From Acidobacteriota bacterium (GTDB taxonomy: Bacteria > Acidobacteriota > Terriglobia > Terriglobales > Acidobacteriaceae): a stretch of 64,000 bases of DNA. Shown piece by piece: positions 52,225-61,559 of the stretch; position 1 is the first letter of the stretch, and each line of letters opens with the position of its first letter. The stretch covers positions 124,001 to 188,000 of the forward strand of contig JAFDVP010000014.1 of NCBI GenBank assembly GCA_018268895.1, in the 5' to 3' direction. The position numbers were made by a program, and so were the translations under genes. Below the pieces are notes generated by a model. That model had not been told where the DNA came from. It was given only the letters and a program-made list of their open reading frames with translations, and made no database searches.

Positions 52225-54027
52225 CTATGGCGTCTTCTTTTTGTTCCTGGCCTTGATCTTGAACCAGATTGGTGAGCCGATGAAGCCGAAGCTGTCGCGA
52301 ATCTGGTTGGTGAGGAAGCGCTCGAAGCTGAAGTGTAGCTTTACGTCTTTATCGGTGAAGAGGACAAAGGTTGGTGGCGCGACCGCGGCCTGCGTCATGT
52401 AGTAGATCTTGATTCGCTTCGACATGGGCACCGATGCTTTTTGAAAGTCGACGTGCTCGAGGAAGCGGTTCATGTTTCCGGTTGTCACGCGCTTGCGGCG
52501 CTCACGTGCGACGAGGCCCACCTTCTTGAAGACCTGGTCGATCCCTTTGCCTTCGGCGGCGGAGATAAAGAGCAGCGGAGCGTAGTCGAGGTATTTGAGC
52601 GCATCGCGGACCTGTTGCTCGTAGACCTTCTTATCGGCAGGCGGTTTGCCATCGGTTCGTCCAATGGTGACGGCGTCCCACTTGTTGACGACGATGATGA
52701 CGCTTCTGCCGCTCTCATGCGCGTAGCCGCCGATGTTGGCGTCAAGCGCCGTGACGCCTTCGACTGCGTCGATCACCAGAAGGCTGACGTCAGCGGCTTC
52801 GAGATGCTTGCGCGCCATGATGACGGAGAGCTTCTCAGCCATCAGCTTCGTCTTGCCCTTGCGCCGGATTCCTGCGGTGTCGACAAAGCGGAAGCTGTGT
52901 CCATCGCGTTCGACGACTTCATCGACGGCGTCGCGCGTTGTTCCAGCGATCGGCGAGACGATGGCGCGCTTCGTTCCGGTGAGTGCGTTGAGCAGTGTGC
53001 TCTTGCCGACGTTGGGGCGGCCGATGATGGCGATCTTCGTCTCGGTCTGCTCGAACTCGCCGTGTGAGCGCAGGCGGCGGACGGGCGCTGGACCGTCTTC
53101 GTCCTCGGCCATCTCATCTTCGGCTGTGAGCATGACCTCGGTGGGTTCCTCGGCGACGGACTCGGGAGGAAGCGCGGCGTAGACCTCGTCGAGCAGATCG
53201 CCGATGCCGGTGCCGTGCTCGGCGGAGAGGGGGAGGACGTTGCGGAAGCCCAGGCTGCGGAAGTTCTCCGCACCGGCGAGAAGCTCGGCGGAGTCCATTT
53301 TGTTGACGGCGAGGAAGAGAGGCTTGCCGCCGCGCAGCAGCAGCCGCGCAAGCTCCATATCGGGCGAGGCCAGCTCGGTGCGTCCGTCGACGACCATCAC
53401 GATGGCGTCGGCCTCTTCGAGCGCAACCTGCGCCTGGCGGAAGATCTCGCTGGGGATCAGGGCTTCGTCGTCGGGGATGACGCCGCCCGTATCAACGACA
53501 CGAACGATGCGGCCAGCCCAGTCGATCTCTCCGTAGATGCGATCGCGCGTGATGCCCGGCTCGTCGCCGACGATGGAACGCCGCGAGCCGGTGATGCGGT
53601 TGAAGAGCGTCGATTTGCCGACGTTGGGACGGCCGCAGATGGCGATCAGCGGCTGCTGCGCATCGCGCGATACGCGCTTCTCACCGTCTGCGGCTGTGTT
53701 GTAGCGCGTTGCTTCGCGTTCGGCCTCGCGCCAGTCGTGTTGCTCGGCTGCCGCTTCGTTTTCTTCAGTTGGGCGCGCGATGGGCCGCACGCTTGACGGC
53801 GGCCGGCGCGCGTCACCGCGCAACGTGACGCGGGCCTCGTGATCGGGTGAGCGCTTGGGAATGCGTTTGAGCTTTTCGGCCAGAGCCTTTTTTGCGGAGA
53901 GCTGTTTGCGCTTGCGCGGATCGGCGGCCCCCGTGGTCGGAGCTGTTTTGGGTGCGCGGCCTTTCTTGGGGCGAGTGCTTGCCTGCCGGTGTTTCTTGCC
54001 GAGTCGTTTCTTATTGTCTTTCGCCAC
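52225..54027 (-). CDS. der: Ribosome-assembly GTPase Der (EngA) with long basic N-terminal extension
   Basis: 600 residues. Two GTPase domains: ICGRPNVGKSTLFNRIT / DTGG and IIGRPNVGKSTLLNALT / DTAG with NKMD and NKWD specificity motifs, followed by the C-terminal KH-like domain (RVTTGNMNRFLEHV, then FKIKARNKKKTP). Der acts in 50S subunit maturation. The family is usually 430-500 residues; here about 125 Lys/Arg-rich residues precede the first domain. The frame is intact, but the GTG start at 54027 has no good Shine-Dalgarno. The next plausible start would still leave much of the extension. Convergent with mdh, divergent from the DinG-like gene. Confidence 0.93.
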   Translation of the reverse strand: MAKDNKKRLGKKHRQASTRPKKGRAPKTAPTTGAADPRKRKQLSAKKALAEKLKRIPKRSPDHEARVTLRGDARRPPSSVRPIARPTEENEAAAEQHDWREAEREATRYNTAADGEKRVSRDAQQPLIAICGRPNVGKSTLFNRITGSRRSIVGDEPGITRDRIYGEIDWAGRIVRVVDTGGVIPDDEALIPSEIFRQAQVALEEADAIVMVVDGRTELASPDMELARLLLRGGKPLFLAVNKMDSAELLAGAENFRSLGFRNVLPLSAEHGTGIGDLLDEVYAALPPESVAEEPTEVMLTAEDEMAEDEDGPAPVRRLRSHGEFEQTETKIAIIGRPNVGKSTLLNALTGTKRAIVSPIAGTTRDAVDEVVERDGHSFRFVDTAGIRRKGKTKLMAEKLSVIMARKHLEAADVSLLVIDAVEGVTALDANIGGYAHESGRSVIIVVNKWDAVTIGRTDGKPPADKKVYEQQVRDALKYLDYAPLLFISAAEGKGIDQVFKKVGLVARERRKRVTTGNMNRFLEHVDFQKASVPMSKRIKIYYMTQAAVAPPTFVLFTDKDVKLHFSFERFLTNQIRDSFGFIGSPIWFKIKARNKKKTP

Positions 54028-54139
54028 CGGAGAGGTCCAGCTTTCTTATCGAGATAGCTGCAAAACCGCCCATTGACTCGGCGGCGCAACGCAATCTGTC
54101 TATTATAGAAACGAGCGGGTCTTTGCCGCTTCTTCGCCC

Positions 54140-56191
54140 TTGTCAGCTACGACCCCCATTTCGATCTTGCCCGCGGCGCTCGAGCCTGGAGAGCGGCTGC
54201 CGTCGCTGCATGATTTCTTCGCGCCCGGCGGTATGCTATCGCGTTCGTCGCTGGCTTTTGAGCACCGCAAGGGGCAGTACGAGATGGCCCGCGCGGTGGA
54301 GAAGGCCTTTCATGACAAGCGTCACCTGATCGTGGAGGCGGGGACGGGGACGGGGAAGACGCTGGCGTACCTGCTGCCTGCGTTGCGCAAGGCGCGTGAG
54401 CATCAGCAGCGCGTCATCATCTCGACGGGAACGAAGAACCTGCAGGAGCAGCTCTACTTTAAGGACATTCCGTTTCTGGAGTCGCTGCTGGGGCCGCTGA
54501 AGGTCTGTTACATGAAGGGGCGCGGCAACTATCTTTGCCGCCATAAGCTTTACGCGCTGCGCGACAATCCGCTGCTGAATGGCCTCGAAGAGATTGAGCA
54601 GTTCCACAACATTGCGGTGTGGGAGAAGACGACGGAGACGGGCGACCGCGCGGAGATCGACGCGCTGCCGGAGACCTCCGCGCTGTGGTCAAAGCTCGAT
54701 GCGCGCACCGAGGCGTGCCTGGGGCAGAGCTGTCCGGACTTCGAGCGGTGCTTCATCACGGCGATGCGGCGCAAGGCGTTAGAGAGCGAGATCGTGATTG
54801 TGAACCACCATCTCTTCTTTGCCGACCTGAGCATCAAGCAGCAGGCGGGTAATGCTGCGGATGCGGGGATTCTGCCGGAAGCCGCCGCGGTGGTGTTTGA
54901 CGAGGCCCATGAGCTTGAGGAAGTTGCATCGAACTACTTCGGAATCGGGCTGAGCACGTCGCGTGTGGATGAGTTGGTGCGCGATGTGGAGATGATGCTG
55001 CGTGCGAAGCAGGCATCGATATCAGCGATAGAAAGCGCATGCGGCACACTGCAAAATCGTTCGCGGATGTTTTTCTCCGCATTGCCGGATGATGGGAATG
55101 GCGTGGGGCGTATGCCTTTTCTGCATCGCGCAGATTTTCTCGAAGAGAGCGGAGACTACTACACGGCGACGATGAATGCGCTGACGCGGCTGGAGGGCGA
55201 GCTGGAGCGCGTGAAGAATGTCGATGAAGCGCCGGGATTGAGGAAGCGCGTCGCTGACATCCGCTCGCATCTGCACTTTCTGTTGGAGTCGACGGACCAC
55301 AACACAGTCTTCTGGATCGAGCGGCGTGCGGTCGGTGGCGTTCGGGGTGCGGTGCGAGCGCACGGTCATGCGGCGTTCCATACGCATCTGCAGGCGACGC
55401 CGATCGACGTTTCGGAGCTGCTTTCGACTGCGCTGTTCGACAACTACTCAAGCGTCGTGCTGACGTCTGCAACCTTGACTGTCTCTGGGGGCTTCGATCA
55501 TATCCGCAAGCGGCTTGGCCTGCTCTCGGCGCGCGAGTTGATCGTTCCGTCGCACTTCCAGTATGAGCGGCAGGCATTGCTCTATCTGCCGCCGACGATG
55601 CCCGACCCTCGCGAGCCTGACTTTGCAGAACGTGCTGCTGAACGCATACGCCGCGTGCTGGAGATTACCGAGGGCCGCGCCTTCTGTCTTTTTACGAGTT
55701 ACACGCAGATGAGGACGGTGTATGAGCGTATGTTGACGGAGCTGCCTTATCCTCTGCTGTTGCACGGCACGGCGCCGCGGCATGTGTTGATTCAGCAGTT
55801 CCGCGAGACGCCGAATGCGGTGCTCTTCGGCACATCGAGCTTCTGGCAGGGCGTGGATGTGCAGGGCGAGCAGTTGAGCTGCGTCATCATCGACCGGCTG
55901 CCGTTTGCCGTGCCGACCGATCCTGTTGTGGAAGCGCGTATGCGTGCGATCGAGGAGGCCGGAGGCAAGCCATTCTTCGACTACCAGATTCCGAACGCAG
56001 TGATTACGCTGAAGCAGGGATTTGGAAGGCTGATCCGCTCACTTAGCGATCGCGGCGTGCTGATGCTGCTCGATCCGCGCGTGCGGCGTCAACGTTATGG
56101 CCGCATCTTTCTGGAAAGTCTGCCGCCGTATCGGCTGACGGAAGAGATCGGCGATGTGGAAACATTCTTCGGACGGGACACCATAAAATAG
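54140..56191 (+). CDS. DinG/Rad3-like ATP-dependent helicase
   Basis: 683 residues, superfamily 2 helicase. Walker A VEAGTGTGKTLAYLLPAL near 70, the Fe-S cluster cysteines in YLCRHKL and ACLGQSCPDFERCF, a DEAH box (VVFDEAHELEEVA), VVLTSATLTVSGG, and the C-terminal motifs CLFTSYTQMRTVYE, FGTSSFWQGVDVQGEQLSCVIIDRLPF and KQGFGRLIRS. It should unwind DNA 5' to 3' and act in replication or damage response. The start is uncertain: TTG at 54140 has no Shine-Dalgarno, though TATTATAG at 54101 could be a -10. The stop is 9 bp before the next gene. Confidence 0.92.
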   Translation: MSATTPISILPAALEPGERLPSLHDFFAPGGMLSRSSLAFEHRKGQYEMARAVEKAFHDKRHLIVEAGTGTGKTLAYLLPALRKAREHQQRVIISTGTKNLQEQLYFKDIPFLESLLGPLKVCYMKGRGNYLCRHKLYALRDNPLLNGLEEIEQFHNIAVWEKTTETGDRAEIDALPETSALWSKLDARTEACLGQSCPDFERCFITAMRRKALESEIVIVNHHLFFADLSIKQQAGNAADAGILPEAAAVVFDEAHELEEVASNYFGIGLSTSRVDELVRDVEMMLRAKQASISAIESACGTLQNRSRMFFSALPDDGNGVGRMPFLHRADFLEESGDYYTATMNALTRLEGELERVKNVDEAPGLRKRVADIRSHLHFLLESTDHNTVFWIERRAVGGVRGAVRAHGHAAFHTHLQATPIDVSELLSTALFDNYSSVVLTSATLTVSGGFDHIRKRLGLLSARELIVPSHFQYERQALLYLPPTMPDPREPDFAERAAERIRRVLEITEGRAFCLFTSYTQMRTVYERMLTELPYPLLLHGTAPRHVLIQQFRETPNAVLFGTSSFWQGVDVQGEQLSCVIIDRLPFAVPTDPVVEARMRAIEEAGGKPFFDYQIPNAVITLKQGFGRLIRSLSDRGVLMLLDPRVRRQRYGRIFLESLPPYRLTEEIGDVETFFGRDTIK

Positions 56192-56200
56192 GAAGTATCC

Positions 56201-56446
56201 ATGGGCCGCAATCTCTACATCCTTGCCGCAACGTTGCTGGTGCTCGCGCTGGTCTCCTGCGGACTGGCCTATACCAATATCGCGCAGCAACCTGGTTCTC
56301 CGGGAGACGTTTCGTTGTGGCGAACGACAGGACTGGCGTTGCTTGTGGTGGCATTGGTGGTTGCCCTGGCCGGCATACTGTCCTCCTTGTTTGAGCAGGC
56401 GGAACGGCGCGCCGAAGAAGAACGCCAGCGCCGTCGCGGTCAGTAG
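56201..56446 (+). CDS. Small membrane protein
   Basis: 81 residues. Two hydrophobic helices (ILAATLLVLALVSCGLAYT and TTGLALLVVALVVALAGILSS) and a charged C-terminal tail (EQAERRAEEERQRRRGQ) that may be helical. No named family. AGGAAG lies five bases before the ATG, and it starts 9 bp after the helicase stop, so it is probably co-transcribed with it. Function unknown. Confidence 0.75.
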   Translation: MGRNLYILAATLLVLALVSCGLAYTNIAQQPGSPGDVSLWRTTGLALLVVALVVALAGILSSLFEQAERRAEEERQRRRGQ

Positions 56447-56533
56447 ACGGGTACAATAGAGAGAGGCAAGCCGTCCCCTGACAAATGAGAGATCGGAAAC
56501 CCCTGGCGGCCTGCCGAAAGGCATTGGAAACCC

Positions 56534-56911
56534 ATGTTTGAAGTTACTGTAGAAGCCGGATTCTCCTCTGGCCACTACCTTCGCAACTATCGCGGCAAGT
56601 GCGAGAACCCGCACGGCCACAACTACAAGGTCTTTGTGACGCTGATTGGCAAAGAGCTTGACGAGGCCGGTCTGCTGCTGGACTTCAAGCTGCTGAAGCA
56701 GGTGATGCGTCCTGTGGTCGATTATCTCGATCACCAGATGATCAACGACCTGGAGCCGTTTACGACGGTGAACCCTTCGGCGGAGAACCTTGCGCGTTAT
56801 TTTTACCAGGAGACGGAGAAGCAGCTCCGTGAGATGACGGCCGGCCGCGTGAAGGTGAAGGACTGCACGCTGTACGAGACAGACACCAGCTTCGCCCGTT
56901 ACTACGAATAA
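56534..56911 (+). CDS. queD: 6-carboxytetrahydropterin synthase (QueD)
   Basis: 125 residues, T-fold. The zinc site and Cys are in FSSGHYLRNYRGKCENPHGHNY (H, then HGH); LLLDFKLLKQ and YLDHQMIND follow, then the Glu pair in VKDCTLYETDTSFARYYE. It converts dihydroneopterin triphosphate to 6-carboxytetrahydropterin in queuosine/7-deazaguanine synthesis. A PTPS role is less likely because queE follows after 8 bp. No preQ1 riboswitch was recognised in the short leader. Confidence 0.92.
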   Translation: MFEVTVEAGFSSGHYLRNYRGKCENPHGHNYKVFVTLIGKELDEAGLLLDFKLLKQVMRPVVDYLDHQMINDLEPFTTVNPSAENLARYFYQETEKQLREMTAGRVKVKDCTLYETDTSFARYYE

Positions 56912-56919
56912 CCGCAGCC

Positions 56920-57603
56920 ATGCACCTGATCGAGCTCTACAAATCCGTACAAGGCGAGTCGTCCTTCGCCGGTCTGCCGTGCATCTTTGTACGGCTGGCG
57001 GGTTGCAACCTGCGATGCGCGTGGTGCGATTCGGAGTACACGTTCTCAGGTGGCAAGCCATTTACGGAAGACGAAGTGGTTGCGCAGATTGAAGCGCTGG
57101 CCCCATGCAAACTTGTGGAGTTTACGGGCGGCGAGCCGATGTTGCAGGCACGAGAGCTTTTGCCGCTGATGCAGCGTCTGCTAAACGCGGGCTACACGCT
57201 CATGATCGAGACCTCGGGGGAGCGTCCGCTCGCTGATGTTCCCAAGACGGTGCACAAGATCGTCGACGTGAAGTGTCCGGGCGCGGGTGCGGCCGCCAAT
57301 TCGTTTCGCGTGGAAAACCTCGATGCGTTGACGGACCGCGACGAGGTGAAGTTCGTTATCAGCGATCGCACTGACTACGAGTTTGCTCGTCAGTTCATCC
57401 GTGAACATGCGCTTGAGAAGAAAGCCGGCCAGATCCTACTGTCGCCTGCATTTCAGAAGACGCCAAGCCCGCAGCGCACGGCGGATAATATGGCGCTGGA
57501 TCCGCGCAAGCTGGTGGAGTGGATGCTCGAGGACGGCCTGTCCGCGCGGCTCTCGTTGCAGATCCATAAGTTCATCTGGGAGCCGCAGAAGAAGGGCGTC
57601 TAG
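56920..57603 (+). CDS. queE: 7-carboxy-7-deazaguanine synthase (QueE)
   Basis: 227 residues, radical-SAM. The cluster motif is CNLRCAWCD (C-x3-C-x2-C) in RLAGCNLRCAWCDSEYTFSGG; FTGGEPMLQ is the SAM glycine motif; IELYKSVQGESSFAGLPCIF at the N-terminus is diagnostic for QueE. It ring-contracts carboxytetrahydropterin to CDG. It forms a two-gene unit with queD. queC and queF are not in this window, so the rest of the pathway must be elsewhere. Confidence 0.94.
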   Translation: MHLIELYKSVQGESSFAGLPCIFVRLAGCNLRCAWCDSEYTFSGGKPFTEDEVVAQIEALAPCKLVEFTGGEPMLQARELLPLMQRLLNAGYTLMIETSGERPLADVPKTVHKIVDVKCPGAGAAANSFRVENLDALTDRDEVKFVISDRTDYEFARQFIREHALEKKAGQILLSPAFQKTPSPQRTADNMALDPRKLVEWMLEDGLSARLSLQIHKFIWEPQKKGV

Positions 57604-57654
57604 TTTACCGGGCGCCGTTTCGGCAACGATGCGAGCAAGCTGCGATAATCAGCT

Positions 57655-58707
57655 ATGCGCCTCCTTACTGGTTCTGTCCTGCTGCTTGCGGCTTCATGTC
57701 TCTTCGCCCAAACTGCGCCAAAGCCGATTGAAATCAAGGTCGTAGTCGTCAACATGTTCGAGGTTGGCAACGATACCGGCGACGCACCCGGGGAGTATCA
57801 ATACTGGGTAGAGCGTGAGCATCTGGACACAGTGCTGCCGTTTCCCGAGGGGTATCACGATCTCCGGATGAACAAGGACGGCGTGCTTGGTGTGCTGACA
57901 GGCGTCGGTACGGCGCGCGCGGCAGCGACGATGATGGCACTAGGCCGCGATCCTCGCTTCGACCTGACTCATGCGTACTTCGTTGTCGCCGGCATTGCGG
58001 GTATCGATCCGGCGGTAGGTTCGTTGGGATCTGCCGTATGGGCCGACTACGTCGTCGATGGCGACCTGGCGCACGAGATCGACGCCCGTGAGATTCCTAA
58101 GGACTGGCCGACGGGATATGTTCCGCTGGGGAAGTCGACGCCGTATGAGCAGCCGCGTGCAGCACGTTTTGGCGACGATGGAATCGTCTATCACCTGAAC
58201 CCCGCGCTGGTGAACTGGGCGTTCGCATTGACGAAGGACATCAAGCTGGAAGACACGCCGGGCATGGCGGAACGGCGTCAGCAGTTTGAAGGCGAGGCAG
58301 CGCGACGGCCTCCGTTTGTGATGGTGGGCGGCAATCTGTCGGCGTCGACGTTCTGGCACGGCAAGCTGATGAACCAGTGGGCGCACGATTGGGTGAAGTA
58401 TCAGACCGATGGCAAGAGCACGTATGCGGTCTGCGGGATGGAAGATACCGGAACAATGCAGTCGCTGACGTGGCTGGCGAAGGCCGGCAAGGTCGACATC
58501 AGGCGAGTGCTGGTACTGCGGACGGCATCGAATTACGACCAGCAACGGCCGGGCAAGACAGCGGCGGAGAGTCTTGCGGAGACGAAGATCAGCCAGTACA
58601 GCGCCTACATGCCGTCGCTCGACTCCGCGTATCGCGTAGGGCATGTTGTGGTGGACGATCTGGTTGCAAACTGGGCAAAGACGCGCGACACGATTCCTTC
58701 ACGCTGA
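57655..58707 (+). CDS. Purine nucleoside permease family protein (NUP)
   Basis: 350 residues with a signal peptide (MRLLTGSVLLLAASCLFAQT). The mature protein begins IEIKVVVVNMFEVGNDTGDAPGEYQYWVERE, followed by HAYFVVAGIAGIDPAVGSLGSAVWADYVVDGDLAHEID and AVCGMEDTGTMQSL, the family signature of fungal/bacterial NUP proteins. The family is named for nucleoside uptake but has a nucleosidase-like fold and is secreted here, so an extracytoplasmic nucleoside-binding or hydrolytic role is possible. It lies 51 bp after queE and converges with the DUF1440 gene (5-bp gap). Confidence 0.85.
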   Translation: MRLLTGSVLLLAASCLFAQTAPKPIEIKVVVVNMFEVGNDTGDAPGEYQYWVEREHLDTVLPFPEGYHDLRMNKDGVLGVLTGVGTARAAATMMALGRDPRFDLTHAYFVVAGIAGIDPAVGSLGSAVWADYVVDGDLAHEIDAREIPKDWPTGYVPLGKSTPYEQPRAARFGDDGIVYHLNPALVNWAFALTKDIKLEDTPGMAERRQQFEGEAARRPPFVMVGGNLSASTFWHGKLMNQWAHDWVKYQTDGKSTYAVCGMEDTGTMQSLTWLAKAGKVDIRRVLVLRTASNYDQQRPGKTAAESLAETKISQYSAYMPSLDSAYRVGHVVVDDLVANWAKTRDTIPSR

Positions 58708-58712
58708 AGCGG

Positions 58713-59180
58713 CTACTCGATCAGCCTGCGGACGACGCGCCTCACTGTTTCGGTGACCACACCAAAGACGACAAAGGAGACCAGTTCGCTGGTGTGCTCG
58801 CGCTTTGTTTGAGGCTCGGCTTTTGTAAAGCGGCCGAGGATTGGCATTGTCCGGTCCTGGTTGAGCGCGATCAGGGCCATGCCAAAGCTTGCACCCTGCT
58901 TCGACGTTGCCGCTGGATAAATCTCAGCGACCGCGCCATACGCCGCTCCCGCGGCGGCTCCCAGGCTGAAATGCAGCGTCTGTTGCGCTGCGCTTCTTTC
59001 CTTGAGCGTGAGACCCTTACCAGGGTCTTTGCGTGGAGTGAGGGTTGGAGGCAACGATTGGCGTTTGGATCGTGGAGGGTACATCCTCTGGGCTGCGTTC
59101 TTGGCAGCAATAGCGACGATGCCGCCGATCAATCCGGCGACTGCGCCCTTGGCGAAGGACCTCTTTCTCGGTTTGCTCAC
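58713..59180 (-). CDS. DUF1440 / YagU-like membrane protein
   Basis: 155 residues from the GTG at 59180, which has GAGGTGA upstream (a GTG three codons earlier is open). A basic start, one helix (KGAVAGLIGGIVAIAAKNAAQRM), a central amphipathic region with TLHFSLGAAAGAAYGAVAEIYP and a C-terminal hydrophobic helix (SELVSFVVFGVVTETVRRVVRRL) match YagU-like proteins of DUF1440. E. coli YagU is linked to acid resistance; the role here is unknown. Confidence 0.8.
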   Translation of the reverse strand: MSKPRKRSFAKGAVAGLIGGIVAIAAKNAAQRMYPPRSKRQSLPPTLTPRKDPGKGLTLKERSAAQQTLHFSLGAAAGAAYGAVAEIYPAATSKQGASFGMALIALNQDRTMPILGRFTKAEPQTKREHTSELVSFVVFGVVTETVRRVVRRLIE

Positions 59181-59270
59181 GCGGGTCACCTCAAGAATGC
59201 GGTACAGGTTTTGTAAGATGCGATATTAGTGGCCGAGGCTGCGTGGAGCAGCGATGAAGCCAGGAAGAGT

Positions 59271-60788
59271 TTAGCCGATGTAGACTGATGCGTCGGTCGT
59301 ATCTTCTCCTCCGCCAAATCCGATTGCACGGAAGACAACGGTCAGCGCGCCCGCAATCGCGAAGTTCAGCAGGAGCGCGGGCACTGCGGCATACATGGCC
59401 CAGGTGCCTCCCAGCCACGCCGGCAGGTGCAGGGGATAGACCGAGCTCTTCAAGCTGAGCGAGGCGGCCATTGCCGTTCCCGATGCCATTCCCGCAGCCC
59501 ATCCCACGACAAGCGCCCACGGATGAAACCAGCGCGTGAAGACGCCGACAACGACCGATGGAACCATCTGGCATATCCATATACCGCCGAGCAACTGCAT
59601 CTCGATGGCGTAGGGGGTCGGAAGCCAGAGCACGAAGGCCAACGCGCCAAACTTGATCACCAGCGAGACGAGCTTTGCCATGTTCGATTCCTGATGGGGA
59701 AGCATCTTCCTGCTGCTGAAAAGGCCGTAGACGTTGCGGGTGAAGAGGTTCGATGCTGCGATAGACATGATGGCCGCGGGGACGAGAGCGCCTATGGCGA
59801 CGGCGGCGAGGCAAAACCCTGCAAACCACTCCGGAAACGATTGGAGGAAGAGCAACGGTACCGCGGAGCTGGTGTCACCCTTGACATCGATTCCGGCGGC
59901 CAGTGCAAGGTATCCCAGCAGCGCGACGAGGCCGAGCAGAAAGCTGTAGGCCGGCATCATGGCAGCGTTGCGGCGAACGACGTTCGGGCTCTGCGCCGAG
60001 AGCACTGCCGTGGCCGTGTGCGGATAGAGCATCAGCGCCAGCGCAGAGCCGAAGGCCAGTGTGGAGTAGCCGAGGAACTGTCCCGGCCTGAGGTTGATGG
60101 TCGCCGCTGGAGTATGCGTGGCCAGCGCCTGGTTGGCGACGTGAAAGACATGCGCGTAGCCGCCGAGCTTGATCGGGATAACGACGATCGCCGCGATCAC
60201 CATGATGTAAAGCATCACATCCTTGACGATCGCGATGACCGCCGGAGCGCGAAGGCCGCTCGAGTAGGTGTAAGCAGCGAGGATAATAAAGGCGGCTGCC
60301 AGGGGCCATTCGCCATGCAGGCCCATCGAGGAGAGGACCACACGCATGCCCACGAGTTGTAGCGCGATGTACGGCATCAGTGCCAGGATTCCCGTCAATG
60401 CGATGGCCAGCGTCAGCCAGCGATTGCCATAGCGCCCGCCGATGAAGTCGGCGAAGGTGACATAGCCATGCCGATGGCAGACGCGCCAGAGCCGCGGCAG
60501 CACCAGCAACATGTACGGATAAGTGATGATGGCGTAAGGCAGCGCAAAGAAGCCCATGGCGCCCGCGCCGTAAAGAGCGGCAGGCACGGCGATGACAGTG
60601 TAAGCAGTGTACAGGTCGCCGCCAACGAGGAACCAGGTAACCCATGTGCCGAAGCTCCGGCCGGCCAGCCCCCACTCCTCAAGTGATGCAATACCTTCTT
60701 TAGGTCTTCGCCAACGCGCCGCCCAGAAGCCCGCCAGGGTGACAAGAAGGAAGAAGAGGCAGAATACGGCCAGCGCAACGGTATGCAA
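59271..60788 (-). CDS. Sodium:solute symporter (SSS family)
   Basis: 505 residues with about 13 membrane helices. EGIASLEEWGLAGRSFGTWVTWFLVGGDLYTAYTVIAVPAALYG is the SSS N-terminal signature. The helix with TLAFGSALALMLYPHTATAVLSAQSPNVVRRNA and VAIGALVPAAIMSIAASNLFTRNVY are typical of the monocarboxylate/MctP-like branch, which takes up lactate, pyruvate, alanine or acetate with sodium. The substrate is inferred from family only. The TTG start follows GGGAG by seven bases. Confidence 0.88.
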   Translation of the reverse strand: MHTVALAVFCLFFLLVTLAGFWAARWRRPKEGIASLEEWGLAGRSFGTWVTWFLVGGDLYTAYTVIAVPAALYGAGAMGFFALPYAIITYPYMLLVLPRLWRVCHRHGYVTFADFIGGRYGNRWLTLAIALTGILALMPYIALQLVGMRVVLSSMGLHGEWPLAAAFIILAAYTYSSGLRAPAVIAIVKDVMLYIMVIAAIVVIPIKLGGYAHVFHVANQALATHTPAATINLRPGQFLGYSTLAFGSALALMLYPHTATAVLSAQSPNVVRRNAAMMPAYSFLLGLVALLGYLALAAGIDVKGDTSSAVPLLFLQSFPEWFAGFCLAAVAIGALVPAAIMSIAASNLFTRNVYGLFSSRKMLPHQESNMAKLVSLVIKFGALAFVLWLPTPYAIEMQLLGGIWICQMVPSVVVGVFTRWFHPWALVVGWAAGMASGTAMAASLSLKSSVYPLHLPAWLGGTWAMYAAVPALLLNFAIAGALTVVFRAIGFGGGEDTTDASVYIG

Positions 60789-60821
60789 TCACAGGCTCCC
60801 AAGTGGATTGAAACCAATGGT

Positions 60822-60884
60822 ACAGGGGATAGGGAGCAGGGAACAGGGGATAGAAACTAAGAGACAGGGAATAAAGAGTGTGCG
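60822..60884. repeat. 21-bp tandem repeat in intergenic space
   Basis: acaggggatag starts at 60822 and 60843, and the related acagggaata at 60864, exactly 21 bases apart each time; the intervening bases are purine-rich but vary. It lies between the symporter start and the lipoprotein stop. Similar ACAGGG-type repeats are scattered in related genomes by my recollection, not checked. Confidence 0.65.
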
Positions 60885-60922
60885 CGATTGCACAGCTGCT
60901 TTCTACTCCCTACCCCTTGCAT

Positions 60923-61474
60923 CTATAGCCCGCGGCTGCTGTCGTTCCACTCATATACGACGACGCCCAGATCGCCGAGGGTCTTGATGACGGACTCGAC
61001 ATTGCGGCGTACCTCAGCGCGCGCGCTGACGGGAACCTCGTGGGCTTCTTCAACAGCCACAACGCGGCCATAGGGCCACGCGCTTTCAGGAATGGCGTTG
61101 AGCGCAGCCGGAAGATCGGCGACTCGAACGTCGAGGTTGCGCCGCCGCGCGCCTACGGGACGCAGCAGACCACCCTGCCCAAGCGGGCTGGTGTTGGCGT
61201 CGGCGATAAGAACGTGCAGCGTGACCATGCTGCCCTGCACGGTCAGGTAAGGGTTCTCCCATGTGTTGAGGTTGCGCACCGCCATGTAGCGGGTCTTCGA
61301 GGGAGGAGGTATCAATTCCAGTTGCTGCCGCGCCGATTCGAGCGCCTGTTGTTGCGCCTGGCTGAGTGTGGCCGAGGGGGCGTTCACTGAAGAAGTGGTC
61401 CGGTTGCAGCCGGAGAAACCGAGAGCGCAGGAGAGGACGATCGCGAGACAGAACCGTCCGGCAGGAGTGTGCAT
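60923..61474 (-). CDS. Hypothetical lipoprotein
   Basis: 183 residues. Signal peptide with lipobox (CLAIVLSCALGFSGCNR), so probably anchored to a membrane. A helical Gln/Ala-rich segment (SQAQQQALESARQQLELIPPPSKTRYMAVRNLNTWENPYLTVQ) precedes an alpha/beta C-terminus (LDVRVADLPAALNAIPESAWPYGRVVAVEEAHEVPVSARAEV). The latter's VxVxELxxAL-type pattern recalls biopolymer-transport ExbD-like or Rossmann-like folds, but no family is assigned. Function unknown. Confidence 0.8.
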   Translation of the reverse strand: MHTPAGRFCLAIVLSCALGFSGCNRTTSSVNAPSATLSQAQQQALESARQQLELIPPPSKTRYMAVRNLNTWENPYLTVQGSMVTLHVLIADANTSPLGQGGLLRPVGARRRNLDVRVADLPAALNAIPESAWPYGRVVAVEEAHEVPVSARAEVRRNVESVIKTLGDLGVVVYEWNDSSRGL

Positions 61475-61559
61475 ATTGATTCAAGGATATCAAGACTCCC
61501 GGCTAAAATCGTCTGCTTTCCGTGGGGCCTTGTGCCGATTGTCTCGAAGCAAAGGCCAT

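Noticed and set aside
56447..56533. Possible preQ1 riboswitch before queD
   Set aside because: The 87-base leader lacks the C-rich loop and A-rich tail of the known preQ1 classes; only a repeated GGAAACCC was seen.
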